Shown here: positions 17,294 through 24,632 of the stretch, one piece after another
Numbering within the stretch: position 1 is the first letter of the stretch
Layout: each line of letters starts with the position of its first letter
NCBI RefSeq assembly: GCF_020080045.1
Contig: NZ_CP083451.1
Span: 3,273,001 to 3,337,000, forward strand
DNA: 64,000 nt
From: Comamonas odontotermitis
GTDB lineage: Bacteria > Pseudomonadota > Gammaproteobacteria > Burkholderiales > Burkholderiaceae_C
Reading direction: 5' to 3'
The notes under the pieces: generated by a model
What the model saw: the letters and a program-made list of their open reading frames with translations, nothing else
Databases searched by the model: none
What the model was told of the DNA's origin: nothing
Made by a program: the position numbers and the translations under genes

Positions 17294-17324
17294 CCGGAAG
17301 TCCTGTCCATTGAACGACAGGCCC
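17250..17324 (-). tRNA. tRNA-Arg(ACG), prophage-borne
   Basis: Full cloverleaf on the minus strand: acceptor GGGCCTG/CGGGCCC, anticodon loop CTACGAA with anticodon ACG, T arm with GGTTCGATTCC, and an encoded CCA. It lies four bases after the tRNA-Ser gene in the same transcript direction, between the early operon end and the packaging genes. Confidence 0.93.
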
Positions 17325-17328
17325 AAAT

Positions 17329-17419
17329 TGGCGGAAGCACAAGGAATCGAACCCTCACCCGCTCTTCACGGATGGCGACGGTTTTCAAGACCGTTTCCCG
17401 ACCTTCGGGGCATGCTTCC
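17329..17419 (-). tRNA. tRNA-Ser(UGA), prophage-borne
   Basis: Full cloverleaf with a long variable arm, as in class II tRNAs. Acceptor GGAAGCA pairs with TGCTTCC, the anticodon loop is CTTGAAA with anticodon TGA, there is a GGTTCGATTCC T arm and an encoded CCA. It forms a tandem with tRNA-Arg(ACG) in the late-gene orientation. Confidence 0.92.
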
Positions 17420-17565
17420 TAAAACGATGAGACAGAAACAAAAAAGCGCCCCCTGTCGGAGCGCTCTATCACCGAGCTTTGCAGACACCGCCGCCTCCGT
17501 CCAGGGATGCTGCGATTCTTATGCGTCTGCGCTCAATCGATAGGCTGAACGATACCATATAAATC

Positions 17566-17976
17566 TCATTTGTGCCAGCCCTTGCGAATTATTTGTGCAG
17601 CGACTTGAACAACTGCCTCAGATCGTGAGCTGCACACATCGGAATGCAGTCGCTGCCCTCCTCTGCCAGCTTCACACCGGTAGCTGCAGCGATCCCTCTG
17701 GAAAACCGTCACCACCCACCCCGCAAGGCTCAGTTTGCGCTCTACCTGGGCGGCATTGATCGGGTTGTGGGCTGGCCGAATCAGTTTGCTGCGCCACAGA
17801 TCGCTTACTTCAGCATTGGTCGGGCGACCTTCGAGCTCTTCTTGCGCTTGGCACTTCTGGCACTTGGTGAACAACCTCAGGAAGCCGCGAATGACCTTGA
17901 AATCCTCATGCAAGCATTGGCCCAACAAGTGCTGATTCACCAACATCTCATCTGCTGTAGGGTAGGTACGCTTCAT
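17566..17976 (-). CDS. Hypothetical phage protein with a CxxC pair (136 aa)
   Basis: Starts MKRTYPTADEMLVNQHLLGQ; the ATG at 17976 overlaps or abuts the stop of the upstream antiterminator-like gene and has an AAGGGGGG ribosome site. It contains FTKCQKCQAQ and three further cysteines downstream. It is the last gene of the early operon before the tRNAs. No family recognised. Confidence 0.6.
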   Translation of the reverse strand: MKRTYPTADEMLVNQHLLGQCLHEDFKVIRGFLRLFTKCQKCQAQEELEGRPTNAEVSDLWRSKLIRPAHNPINAAQVERKLSLAGWVVTVFQRDRCSYRCEAGRGGQRLHSDVCSSRSEAVVQVAAQIIRKGWHK

Positions 17977-17977
17977 C

Positions 17978-18403
17978 TCACCCCCCCTTGGACAGCAGCA
18001 TGTTGCGGCTGTCGGTCAGCAAACGGCCCAGCTCAACCAGACTGGTTCCAATGATCTGGCATGCCTTCTTTGGTGCCATCCATGGCTTCACATATACCCA
18101 GTTGAGAACGCCACGGTGCGGTAGTGGAAGATGGATTACCGCAGCATGAATCTTGGCAGCGTCCAGGTGATCAATCCTCTCCTGCGTCTCGGCCCGGGCT
18201 TGAGCATGATCCCTGGGCTCCGGCGGCACCATGCGAAACATGGGCGATATTTGGCGCGCTACCGACCCGTGACACCAGCGGCCCCAGTTCACCAGCCGTG
18301 CATCAATCTCTCTGTGCGCCTCTGGCACAGTGTTGAAGTCCACATAGCCGCGACCGCTGCGGCGCGCTTGTGTGGAAAGTGCTGCTGTCTCTGCAAAGTT
18401 CAT
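17978..18403 (-). CDS. Candidate late-gene antiterminator (Q-like)
   Basis: A 141-residue protein starting MNFAETAALSTQARRSGRGYVDF. The start at 18403 has a GGAGG ribosome site; the longer frame is not supported. The segment EIDARLVNWGRWCHG and the C-terminal helix-turn-helix-like end (VLNWVYVKPWMAPKKACQIIGTSLVELGRLLTDSRNML) resemble phage Q or DUF1133-type late regulators with a sigma-region-4-like fold. Position at the end of the early operon, upstream of the late genes, fits a Q role. Two terminator hairpins inside the late operon give such a factor a purpose. Family membership is inferred by eye. Confidence 0.5.
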   Translation of the reverse strand: MNFAETAALSTQARRSGRGYVDFNTVPEAHREIDARLVNWGRWCHGSVARQISPMFRMVPPEPRDHAQARAETQERIDHLDAAKIHAAVIHLPLPHRGVLNWVYVKPWMAPKKACQIIGTSLVELGRLLTDSRNMLLSKGG

Positions 18404-18419
18404 TGGTCCTCCGTTTTGG

Positions 18420-18758
18420 CTATTGGGGTGTTGCGCTTGAGGCCTGCTGGTTCGCCTGCACGCGCTGGGTGAGATCCGCCATGAAGGCGTCGCAAAGGTC
18501 ACCAACTCTGGTTGGCTCCCACTCTTCGATGGGCGGGGTTTTCCTCCCATACTCAGCCAAGGTGCGCCGCAAGAGGCTGCTGGCCAGCCTGCATTCGTCA
18601 TCGCCGCCGACAAAGACCGGTATGAAATCTGACGCCCGGCCTTCGACATAGCATTTGCGGTTCTTCTCCAGCATCGTGCGCAGCGGCTCTACGTGGAAGC
18701 AGCGTTGCGATCCGCTCCAGAGCAGTGCATAGGTGGGTTCAAATTGATGATTGGTCAT
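18420..18758 (-). CDS. Hypothetical early phage protein (112 aa)
   Basis: Starts MTNHQFEPTYALLWSGSQRCFHVEPLRTMLEKNRKCY. The start overlaps the primase-helicase stop by four bases, so it is cotranslated. The sequence reads as a small mixed alpha/beta protein (DFIPVFVGGDDECRLASSLLRRTLAEYG). No family recognised. It belongs to the replication operon by position. Confidence 0.7.
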   Translation of the reverse strand: MTNHQFEPTYALLWSGSQRCFHVEPLRTMLEKNRKCYVEGRASDFIPVFVGGDDECRLASSLLRRTLAEYGRKTPPIEEWEPTRVGDLCDAFMADLTQRVQANQQASSATPQ

Positions 18759-20560
18759 TGGGACTCCTCTGGCATGGGGTTGTTGACCTCCGGTCGACCA
18801 CTAAAGGGAACAAAAGACACCGCAGAACGGCGAGAGTTGGTGGTGAACTGCTGCGCGGCCTTATTGAACCAAAGCCACTGCGTGTAGTGCTGTACATCGC
18901 CGTTGCGTTGCTTATGCAGCTCCAGCTTTGCATCTGGCTTGTCGGGGTCTACAGACGTGTCGTTTTCGTCCTTGCGGGCGCTCCAGACTGTGAACACGTT
19001 GTCTGCCCCGTCCGTGATCTTGGAAGACCCAGCTACATCCAACTTTCCCGGTCCCTTGCTCTCATCTGCGCCTTTGCGGGGGTGGGCCACCAAGTGCAGG
19101 TGGCAGCCATTGCGGCGCGCGAAGTCACACATCTTGCGCATGGCCTCTTTCTGAGCGGTCATAGCGCCTGATCCGTCCTCTGGAACATCGGTCATCATCA
19201 AACTGTCGATCACGAAATGACGGATGCCATAGCGCTTGCTGGCGTACAGGAACACTGCCAAAAGGCGATCCAAGCCCGCACTGCCAACCACGTTGAACAA
19301 CCAGATGCGGTTATGCACCCATTGCCCAATGGCATCGAGGTATTGCATGGATGGGCGATCCAGCCCCGCCGCTTGCTTAGCCATGCGCTTCAATTGGCGC
19401 TCCGGGGTCATTTCGCCCGAGAACACCATGAAGCGCTCGCCTTGATCCACAAGGCCCAGCTCAACCTGGGAGAGCATCAAGCTCTTGCCGTGGCCGTTGT
19501 AGCCGGTCCAGACTGTTACCTCCCCGTGGCGAAACTCGAACCATTCCAGATCCTTGTCCAGGCGCAAAACCGGGTCACGGTCGTCATCATGGGCCGGGTA
19601 GAAAAGCGACTTGACCTTGGACATGAATTCGCTGGCCTGGCGCATCTCCTCAGGGTCCATCGGCTGTGCTTTGTCGATGTACTCCTGAAAATCCTGGTCG
19701 ATGGCACCCTTCTGCAGGAACTCATTGGCGTCTTTCTCGGGCAGCTTCACGCGCTTGCAGCGGTCGATGCCTAAGCGACGAACCACCTCCTGCGCGCCCT
19801 TCTCGCCCGATTCGTCTCCATCAAAGAAGATCAGGATTTCACTGAACCGCTCCAGGCGCTCCCAGTCGTTTTCCAGCCATTGGTGGTTGCCAGCTCCCGC
19901 ATTGACCGACAGCGCGGGGATACCGCACTGGTGCAGTGTCATGGCGTCGATTTCGCCCTCACAAAGCGCCACAACACGGGCCTTAGGGTCGATCAGGTGC
20001 CAGCCGAACAGGCAAGGCTCCGCCCCTCCCTCCTGGCGCATGTCGCGCTTTTCCGCAATGTTGCGGTACTTGACGTTGACCAGCTCGCCGTCTCGCAGGT
20101 ACGGGAACAGCGCATAGGTCTTGCCGCCCTTGACCTGCTCGGCGATTTTGAAGGCCGCAATGGTCTCGTCCGTTAAGCCGCGCCCTCTCAGCCACTCCAG
20201 CGCCCCAGCCTTGGCCGTCTGGCAGCTAGGCTTTTCAGGCCGCTTGAAGTTCGGCTTTTCCCGCTCTGGCATCGTGTCGCGGATACCCAGGTACTGCTTC
20301 GCATCGCGCAGGGCCTCTGCCATCGAGCAGCCCCGCACCGCCACAAACAAATCGAGCAAGTCGCCGGATTCGCCGGTGGAGAAGTCCGACCAGACACCAG
20401 CCTTTGCGCCCTTGATCCGCACCGACAGCGACTGCCCCGGCTCGCCATTCACGCTGCCAGCCTTCCACTCCTGGCCAGAGCGCTTGCCCTGCGGAAGCAG
20501 GAACGAGGCGACGTTGGCCGCGTCTTGTGCGAGTCGCTGAGAGACTTCTGCCGCGTTCAT
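18755..20560 (-). CDS. Phage primase-helicase (TOPRIM plus RecA-like DnaB-type domain)
   Basis: A protein of 601 residues. The TOPRIM domain (about residues 195-270) shows VVALCEGEIDAMTL and ILIFFDGDESGEKGA with the catalytic Glu and DxD. The RecA-like helicase domain begins near residue 345 with a P-loop GYNGHGKS and continues with HFVIDSLMMT (Walker B) and HLVAHPRKG. This layout is that of T7 gp4-type primase-helicases; the N-terminal domain lacks the cysteines of a zinc finger. It replicates phage DNA together with the O-like protein, whose stop overlaps its start by four bases. Confidence 0.92.
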   Translation of the reverse strand: MNAAEVSQRLAQDAANVASFLLPQGKRSGQEWKAGSVNGEPGQSLSVRIKGAKAGVWSDFSTGESGDLLDLFVAVRGCSMAEALRDAKQYLGIRDTMPEREKPNFKRPEKPSCQTAKAGALEWLRGRGLTDETIAAFKIAEQVKGGKTYALFPYLRDGELVNVKYRNIAEKRDMRQEGGAEPCLFGWHLIDPKARVVALCEGEIDAMTLHQCGIPALSVNAGAGNHQWLENDWERLERFSEILIFFDGDESGEKGAQEVVRRLGIDRCKRVKLPEKDANEFLQKGAIDQDFQEYIDKAQPMDPEEMRQASEFMSKVKSLFYPAHDDDRDPVLRLDKDLEWFEFRHGEVTVWTGYNGHGKSLMLSQVELGLVDQGERFMVFSGEMTPERQLKRMAKQAAGLDRPSMQYLDAIGQWVHNRIWLFNVVGSAGLDRLLAVFLYASKRYGIRHFVIDSLMMTDVPEDGSGAMTAQKEAMRKMCDFARRNGCHLHLVAHPRKGADESKGPGKLDVAGSSKITDGADNVFTVWSARKDENDTSVDPDKPDAKLELHKQRNGDVQHYTQWLWFNKAAQQFTTNSRRSAVSFVPFSGRPEVNNPMPEESQ

Positions 20561-21459
20561 AGCACCACCGCCTTTTTCTTGCCGTCACGGAATTCATGGG
20601 CGTTTCGTTCGTTGCAACCCTCGTTCTGGGCCTCCCATCGGTTGGCAAAGCCTGCACTGATCGCCCAGTCTGGCTTGTGTTCATTGCTGGTATGGGCCAT
20701 CGTTTCGCTCGGTTTCAGCCATTCAGCCTGCAAGCCCTGCGATCCGCGCATGCACCAGACCTGCAGAAACGCCTCCAAGCTCAACCCAGCCTTCTCCGCC
20801 TCTTTCCTTGCCCCGATCAAAACCGTGTGGGTGACATTCGCCTTTTTTTGCTTCCGCAGCGCCAACCAGTCCTTCCAGGTTTGGGGCTGCACATCTGCCG
20901 GGCATTCCATCGGTGGAGTAGCCGTGCGTTTGCGCGCGGCGGTGCTCTCTCCCTGTCTTACTGATGTATTAATGGTGTCTATGGATGTATCAGGTGCACG
21001 TCGTGCCCCCCCGGGTGCATGTGGTGCACGGGTACTGGTGCACGTCGTGCCTGGGTGGTGGTGCACGTCCTGCACGGGTGCATCTGGTGCACGGGTGCAT
21101 GTGGTGCCTTGGTCTTGGTCAAAATCTAGGTCATCAACCCGTGCACCTGGTGCCTGGGTACTGGTGCACGTCGTGCCTGGGTTAGCAGCCTCTTCACGCA
21201 GCTTTTCCAGATCGATTTCGCACCGGCTGTTCTTTCCAGCAATCTTGTTTACCTGAACAATTCCAGCTTGAGCCAGATCATCAAGCGCATTCATGACGGC
21301 ACGCCGACTAAAGCACGTCCATTCGCACAGCCATGCCAAGGATGGCCAAGCTATGCCGTTGTCATCGGCGCGATCAGCCAGGGCCATCAGAACGCATTTA
21401 CGCACTGGCTGAAGGCGTAGAGGTCTGCAGAGATTGGTAATGATGTTGCTCATTCCCAC
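20557..21459 (-). CDS. Phage replication initiator, O-like, with internal iteron-like repeats
   Basis: A protein of 300 residues. The N-terminal about 90 residues form a winged helix-turn-helix (CVLMALADRADDNGIAWPSLAWLCEWTCFSRRAVMNALDDLAQAGIV), as in phage O-like replication proteins. The middle (residues about 93-155) is low complexity with repeated GTTCT(S/R)T(Q/R)AP units, encoded by an array of GTGCAC-containing repeats. The C-terminal part (TWKDWLALRKQKK, LEAFLQVWCMRGSQGLQAEWL) resembles the primase- or helicase-interaction end of similar proteins. By analogy with lambda O, the repeats may be the replication origin. Confidence 0.8.
   Translation of the reverse strand: MGMSNIITNLCRPLRLQPVRKCVLMALADRADDNGIAWPSLAWLCEWTCFSRRAVMNALDDLAQAGIVQVNKIAGKNSRCEIDLEKLREEAANPGTTCTSTQAPGARVDDLDFDQDQGTTCTRAPDAPVQDVHHHPGTTCTSTRAPHAPGGARRAPDTSIDTINTSVRQGESTAARKRTATPPMECPADVQPQTWKDWLALRKQKKANVTHTVLIGARKEAEKAGLSLEAFLQVWCMRGSQGLQAEWLKPSETMAHTSNEHKPDWAISAGFANRWEAQNEGCNERNAHEFRDGKKKAVVL
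20993..21182. repeat. Iteron-like GTGCAC repeat array, candidate phage replication origin
   Basis: Seven copies of the palindrome GTGCAC occur at 20994, 21024, 21038, 21061, 21087, 21141 and 21164. A 26-bp unit is repeated exactly at 21031-21056 and 21157-21182. A 15-bp unit GGTGCACGTCGTGCC occurs at 20993, 21037 and 21163. CGGGTGCATGTGGTGC occurs at 21012 and 21092. The array lies in the middle of the O-like gene, as lambda ori does. Confidence 0.65.
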
Positions 21460-21463
21460 CTAC

Positions 21464-21865
21464 TCAGAACGGCACGCCGTCATCGGCCTGCAGAGCACCG
21501 CTCTGGGCGTACTCCTTGTTGATCGCATCGCATGCTGCCCGCCACTCATCCAACTCTTGCTGGCTTGGCAGCGACAAAATCCAGAGCGTCCCGTATTCAT
21601 AGACCTCGGCATACCAGCCGCGTGCTTCTAACCAGGCTTCAAAGCCGGTATGGATGAGGCCGTTGTACTCAGGCATATCCACGTAGCGATATGGCCCAAT
21701 GGGCTCGCCAGGAGCGATCTCTGCCTCTCCACAGACCACTACGCCGATGGAATCGGTATGTCCTTGCCATGTACTCAAGGAAACCGGTCTGCTGCCAGGG
21801 AAGGTTGCTTGCAGCTCTGCGATCAAAGCGATCTCGTCAGAAGCTGTTTTGACTGTTGGTTTCAT
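21464..21865 (-). CDS. Hypothetical early phage protein (133 aa)
   Basis: Starts MKPTVKTASDEIALIAELQATFPG at ATG 21865, supported by an AAGGTGGG ribosome site; the frame also extends upstream without one. It contains WLEARGWYAEVYEYGTLWILSLPSQQELDEWRAACDAI, a compact Trp-rich core. No family recognised with confidence. It lies four bases before the O-like gene and belongs to the early operon. Confidence 0.65.
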   Translation of the reverse strand: MKPTVKTASDEIALIAELQATFPGSRPVSLSTWQGHTDSIGVVVCGEAEIAPGEPIGPYRYVDMPEYNGLIHTGFEAWLEARGWYAEVYEYGTLWILSLPSQQELDEWRAACDAINKEYAQSGALQADDGVPF

Positions 21866-21959
21866 CAACCCACCTTTCAATCTTTGATTGGCACCTTTGA
21901 AAACACCATCGGCAGGCGGAAGGTGGAACCGCTTTTCGGGAGCTACCCTAGCCATGGCA

Positions 21960-22106
21960 TCAAACTTGTCTCAGCTCCTGGGGAGCCTCTTCGTATTCCT
22001 GCAGCCACTTTGCTGACTCGATTTGTTCTCGCAGGCTGGCCGCGATCCGCTCTGCCTCTGCTAACTCGGCTTCGAGCTGCTCGACAGACTTTTCTGGGGG
22101 CGTCAT
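21960..22106 (-). CDS. Small coiled-coil phage protein (48 aa)
   Basis: A short frame, MTPPEKSVEQLEAELAEAER and on to APQELRQV. It has heptad-like Leu/Ala spacing and charged residues typical of a short coiled coil. The ATG overlaps the stop of the CII-like gene by four bases (ATGA), indicating coupling. It is unrelated to the longer antisense or shifted frames in this place. Confidence 0.6.
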   Translation of the reverse strand: MTPPEKSVEQLEAELAEAERIAASLREQIESAKWLQEYEEAPQELRQV

Positions 22107-22636
22107 GCTGGCGCCTCTTCGCGCATCGTGCGCACCGGCAGATCAACATGACGGCGCTCGTCAGCTGGCTTGCCTGCTTTGTGCTTTGCCTGCAAGATGG
22201 CGAATAGCCGGGCCTGGGCGGCCATGGAATCAGCAAACTCCTTGGTGATTCGCGTCATTTCTGGGTCGGTGATCTTCTTGTCCGCGTAGCTGCTAGTGGA
22301 CTCAGCCAGGTACTCGCCAAACTCCCGCGCAGCGGCAGTGAGTTGCTCGATGTATTCCTGGTCTGTGTCGGTTCCCTCTTGGGCGATGGGAACAAGCACA
22401 TAGCCCAGTGCCTTGGCCATGGCCTGTATTGGCGCGTGATCGCCTGTGAGCTGGCAGATGGCTATCACCTCTTCCGGGCTGCAGTGCGCGCTCGGATAGG
22501 TGGGGCTGACTTTATGGCTGAGACTGGTTGAGGTCAGGCCCATGTAGCCAGACAAACCAACAGCTCCATTGGAGTCCTCGGGCTGCGGGCCGCGAAAGCA
22601 ACGTACTGCGTTGTAGAGCAATGCTCGAATGTTCAT
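22103..22636 (-). CDS. Phage regulatory protein, CII/CP76-like
   Basis: A 177-residue protein starting MNIRALLYNAVRCFRG at ATG 22636, with an AAGGAG ribosome site. The segment GLSGYMGLTSTSLSHKVSPTYPSAHCSPEEVIAICQLTGDHAPIQAMAKALGYVLVPI matches the pattern of the phage regulatory CII (CP76) family. It has a DNA-binding N-terminal half and a helical C-terminal half. In the divergent early operon it follows the Cro-like gene, the place of cII in lambdoid phages. It probably activates lysogeny or early transcription. Confidence 0.78.
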   Translation of the reverse strand: MNIRALLYNAVRCFRGPQPEDSNGAVGLSGYMGLTSTSLSHKVSPTYPSAHCSPEEVIAICQLTGDHAPIQAMAKALGYVLVPIAQEGTDTDQEYIEQLTAAAREFGEYLAESTSSYADKKITDPEMTRITKEFADSMAAQARLFAILQAKHKAGKPADERRHVDLPVRTMREEAPA

Positions 22637-22936
22637 TTGTGACTCCTTGCCAGATTTCTGAATTTGTTGGCAGTGACTTTGTGCGCGGCACCGGCCAAAC
22701 TGAGAAGCATGAAAACGCAAACCACCTCCACCGCCCGCCGCCCCCAAATGCTTGGGAAGTTGATCCACCAATCGACGCAAACTCGACTTGCTGAAAATGC
22801 AGACGAATTCGGTAAGACGCACCGCACCCTGCAGACCAGTGCTCTACAAATGACTTGGATTGCTGGGGAGCTGTGCATTGCGTGCCGGGTCAGTCAGGTA
22901 GATCTGCCTGGGGCGAGGCGCTAAGTGAAGGCGATC
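22637..22936. other. Gap of 300 bases between the Cro-like and CII-like genes
   Basis: No gene is clearly supported. A plus-strand frame (22709-22924, 71 aa from MKTQTTSTARR) with a weak GAGAAG site and a minus-strand frame (22633-22878) overlap each other. The plus frame would run against the operon. Neither shows a family pattern. The stretch may hold an untranslated leader or antitermination signals. Confidence 0.3.
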
Positions 22937-23170
22937 TCACCCATGGGCCACCTCCTTTTGATTGGGGAGAGACTTAGCACCATAGATGTGGTCATAGGTC
23001 AACGCGACCCCAAGACCGGCAGCGAAAGTAATTAGGTTCTTGGCGACGTTTGGCGGCAGAGTCTGCCCGCGCTCATAGTTGCCAACATTGCCCTGCGTGC
23101 AGCCAAGACCTGAGGCTAGAGCCCGCTGGGTGACACCAAGGTAGGTTCGGATTGGCTTGAGGTTGTGCAT
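22937..23170 (-). CDS. Cro-like helix-turn-helix regulator
   Basis: A 77-residue protein, MHNLKPIRTYLGVTQRALASGLGCTQGNVGNYERGQTLPPNVAKNLITFAAGLG. The helix-turn-helix (residues about 11-32) and the NYERG motif are typical of the XRE/Cro family. It is the first gene of the rightward-type early operon and diverges from the repressor gene. Its ATG lies about seven bases from the -10 box, so its mRNA may be leaderless. Confidence 0.88.
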   Translation of the reverse strand: MHNLKPIRTYLGVTQRALASGLGCTQGNVGNYERGQTLPPNVAKNLITFAAGLGVALTYDHIYGAKSLPNQKEVAHG

Positions 23171-23253
23171 GCCTCAATTATCAGTCCGACTAATTTATAT
23201 GTCAACAGTCCGACTGTTTGATTTTTATCAGTATTACTTATAACCTCGCACCC
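23171..23253. promoter_or_regulatory. Divergent cro/cI control region with two AGTCNGACT operators
   Basis: Two AGTC-C-GACT sites lie at 23183-23191 and 23207-23215, 24 bases apart. On the minus strand TTGACA (23200-23205) and GATAAT (23177-23182) are separated by 17 bases, a strong sigma-70 promoter for the Cro-like gene. One operator fills its spacer and the other abuts its -35 box. On the plus strand TTGATT (23218-23223) and TATAAC (23239-23244), 15 bases apart, could drive the repressor gene. Confidence 0.75.
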
Positions 23254-23817
23254 ATGCCTGCCCTGCCACTCACAGACGAACAACTGGCTGATGCTTCTCG
23301 CCTCAAATCACTGTATGAACAGTGGAAGTTGCAGCGCAAGGAGGAAGGACAGCCAGCAAGTCAGATGGCACTTGGCCACGCCTTGGAAATTAACCAAAGC
23401 TCGATAAGTCAATACTTAAACGGCACGATTCCGCTCAATACTGCTGCTGCAGCAAAGTTCGCCAAAGTGTTTGGCTGTCAGATAGACGACTTTAGCCCTG
23501 CCCTTGCCAAAGAAGCCCTGGGAATCGGAGAAGCAGTCAGTGCTCTTGTTTCTGATCCAAGTCCTGTCACTCTTGACCTGACATCTTTGACGAAACTTGA
23601 AATGCAGTTGGTTTTGATGTTCAGGCAGATGCCTGATGCGTTCAAAGATGAGGTCTTACATCTAGCCCAACAGCTACACACCGAAGCCAACCCGGTGAAA
23701 TCAGCGGCCAATCCATTCCCTGCTGCTCCGCCACTTTCAAGATCAGCGCCGTCCCCAGCAAAAGAGAAAGCGCTAAAACGCACAACCAAGAAGACTGGCG
23801 AGTCTCAGTCTCATTGA
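23254..23817 (+). CDS. CI-type prophage repressor without a peptidase domain
   Basis: A 187-residue protein from ATG 23254 (MPALPLTDEQLADASRLKSLYEQWK). The helix-turn-helix region is PASQMALGHALEINQSSISQYLNGTIPLNTAAAAKFAKVFG (residues about 34-75), as in CI/XRE repressors. The C-terminal part (residues about 100-187) has no S24/LexA Ser-Lys peptidase motifs and ends in a Pro/Lys-rich tail, so RecA-driven self-cleavage is not expected. No ribosome site precedes the ATG, which lies close to the predicted transcription start, suggesting a leaderless mRNA like lambda cI from PRM. It likely binds the AGTCNGACT operators. Confidence 0.82.
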   Translation: MPALPLTDEQLADASRLKSLYEQWKLQRKEEGQPASQMALGHALEINQSSISQYLNGTIPLNTAAAAKFAKVFGCQIDDFSPALAKEALGIGEAVSALVSDPSPVTLDLTSLTKLEMQLVLMFRQMPDAFKDEVLHLAQQLHTEANPVKSAANPFPAAPPLSRSAPSPAKEKALKRTTKKTGESQSH

Positions 23818-23828
23818 ATTCGGTGTAC

Positions 23829-23850
23829 AAAAAACCGCCCTTGAGAGCGG
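23829..23850 (-). terminator. Intrinsic terminator between convergent genes
   Basis: A CCGC/GCGG stem followed on the minus strand by six T residues, directly downstream of the minus-strand gene ending at 23860 and close to the stop of the repressor gene. Confidence 0.5.
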
Positions 23851-23859
23851 CTAAATAAT

Positions 23860-24135
23860 TTAGGCGGCTGCCCTATTCGATTGGATTGGCCTACCCTCTT
23901 CCAGCTCGAAGTCAGAAATCAAGCCGCCTTCACCCACTGCACCCAGGACAGGGATCATGTACGAGCTCCTGTAGTGCACTAGGCCACCCAGCGTGATTGC
24001 CTGGGCTTGCTGTTCTGGAGTCAAGCGTTCATAGACTGTTGCCAACCAGGCTGCATAGTAGGCGCCAACGTCACGGGGCCTTGGGATTGGCAGCTCCGGC
24101 GAGCTGATCAGCTTCAAGATTTCGTCCTTGGTCAT
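23860..24135 (-). CDS. Hypothetical prophage protein (91 aa)
   Basis: Starts MTKDEILKLISSPELPIPRPRDVGAYYAAWLATVYERL at ATG 24135 with an AAGGAG ribosome site. It is helical and acidic and ends in SNRAAA. It lies 11 bases downstream of the XRE regulator on the same strand, so the two may form a regulator-partner pair. No toxin or antitoxin motif is clear. Confidence 0.65.
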   Translation of the reverse strand: MTKDEILKLISSPELPIPRPRDVGAYYAAWLATVYERLTPEQQAQAITLGGLVHYRSSYMIPVLGAVGEGGLISDFELEEGRPIQSNRAAA

Positions 24136-24146
24136 TTCCACTCCTT

Positions 24147-24425
24147 CTAGATTTTTGCGGTAGCGAATCGTCCGCCGCCAAGATAGTTGTCCAAGCGAAC
24201 CGGCTGAAAGGGCTCGCCAAACAAGAGCTTGTGCGCACAAACGCAGTACATCGCAGCCAGTTGACCTAGCTGCAGGGCTGACGGGCAACTTGCACCCGTC
24301 TCCCACGCGGACACCGATTGCCGCGTCACACCCAGAGTCTCAGCAACAAATTCTTGAGACGCTTCCGCCTCCTTCCTTGCTGCTTTGAGCCTGCTTCCAA
24401 GTAGCTGTTTTTGTTCTTTCGTCAT
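24147..24425 (-). CDS. XRE-family transcriptional regulator
   Basis: A 92-residue protein from ATG 24425: MTKEQKQLLGSRLKAARKEAEASQEFVAETLGVTRQSVSAWETGASCPSALQLGQLAAMY. The helix-turn-helix (SQEFVAETLGVTRQSVSAWETG, residues about 23-44) is unmistakable. The region upstream contains several ACTGT/ACAGT inverted sites, probably its own operator. It sits between the CI-type repressor and the second operator pair, on the opposite strand, comparable with rexAB or small-regulator positions in other temperate phages. Confidence 0.85.
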   Translation of the reverse strand: MTKEQKQLLGSRLKAARKEAEASQEFVAETLGVTRQSVSAWETGASCPSALQLGQLAAMYCVCAHKLLFGEPFQPVRLDNYLGGGRFATAKI

Positions 24426-24433
24426 CTCAAAAG

Positions 24434-24475
24434 TACTGTATGTCCTTACAGTGTTGCACAGTATTTTGAACAGTG
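24434..24475. promoter_or_regulatory. Candidate operator of the XRE regulator
   Basis: ACTGTA (24435-24440) and TACAGT (24447-24452) form a 6-6-6 inverted repeat ten bases upstream of the ATG. Further ACAGT copies follow at about 24457-24475. This arrangement suggests autoregulation by the 92-aa XRE protein. Confidence 0.5.
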
Positions 24476-24589
24476 CAACTGCAAATTGACACTGCGCAAA
24501 ACAGGTTTGCGCAAGCCAGATTTGCATCTTCGTGAAGCCTTTGCCCTGCCTCAAACCACGCTACAAGAAAAACTTTTTTGAAGAAAATA

Positions 24590-24632
24590 TTAGTCTGACT
24601 GTTAACATTAAATATCAGTCGGACTAATATTC
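24590..24632 (+). promoter_or_regulatory. PL-like promoter with a second pair of CI/Cro operators
   Basis: TTAACA (24602-24607) and TAATAT (24625-24630) are spaced by 17 bases on the plus strand. AGTCTGACT (24592-24600) abuts the -35 box and AGTCGGACT (24617-24625) lies in the spacer. This is the same geometry as the Cro promoter, with visible sequence similarity between the two. It should drive the plus-strand early genes and be silenced by the repressor. Confidence 0.72.

Noticed and set aside
20992..21182. Reading the GTGCAC repeats as a satellite or assembly artefact
   Set aside because: Copies are diverged, keep the reading frame of the O-like gene, and lie where lambdoid phages carry ori.
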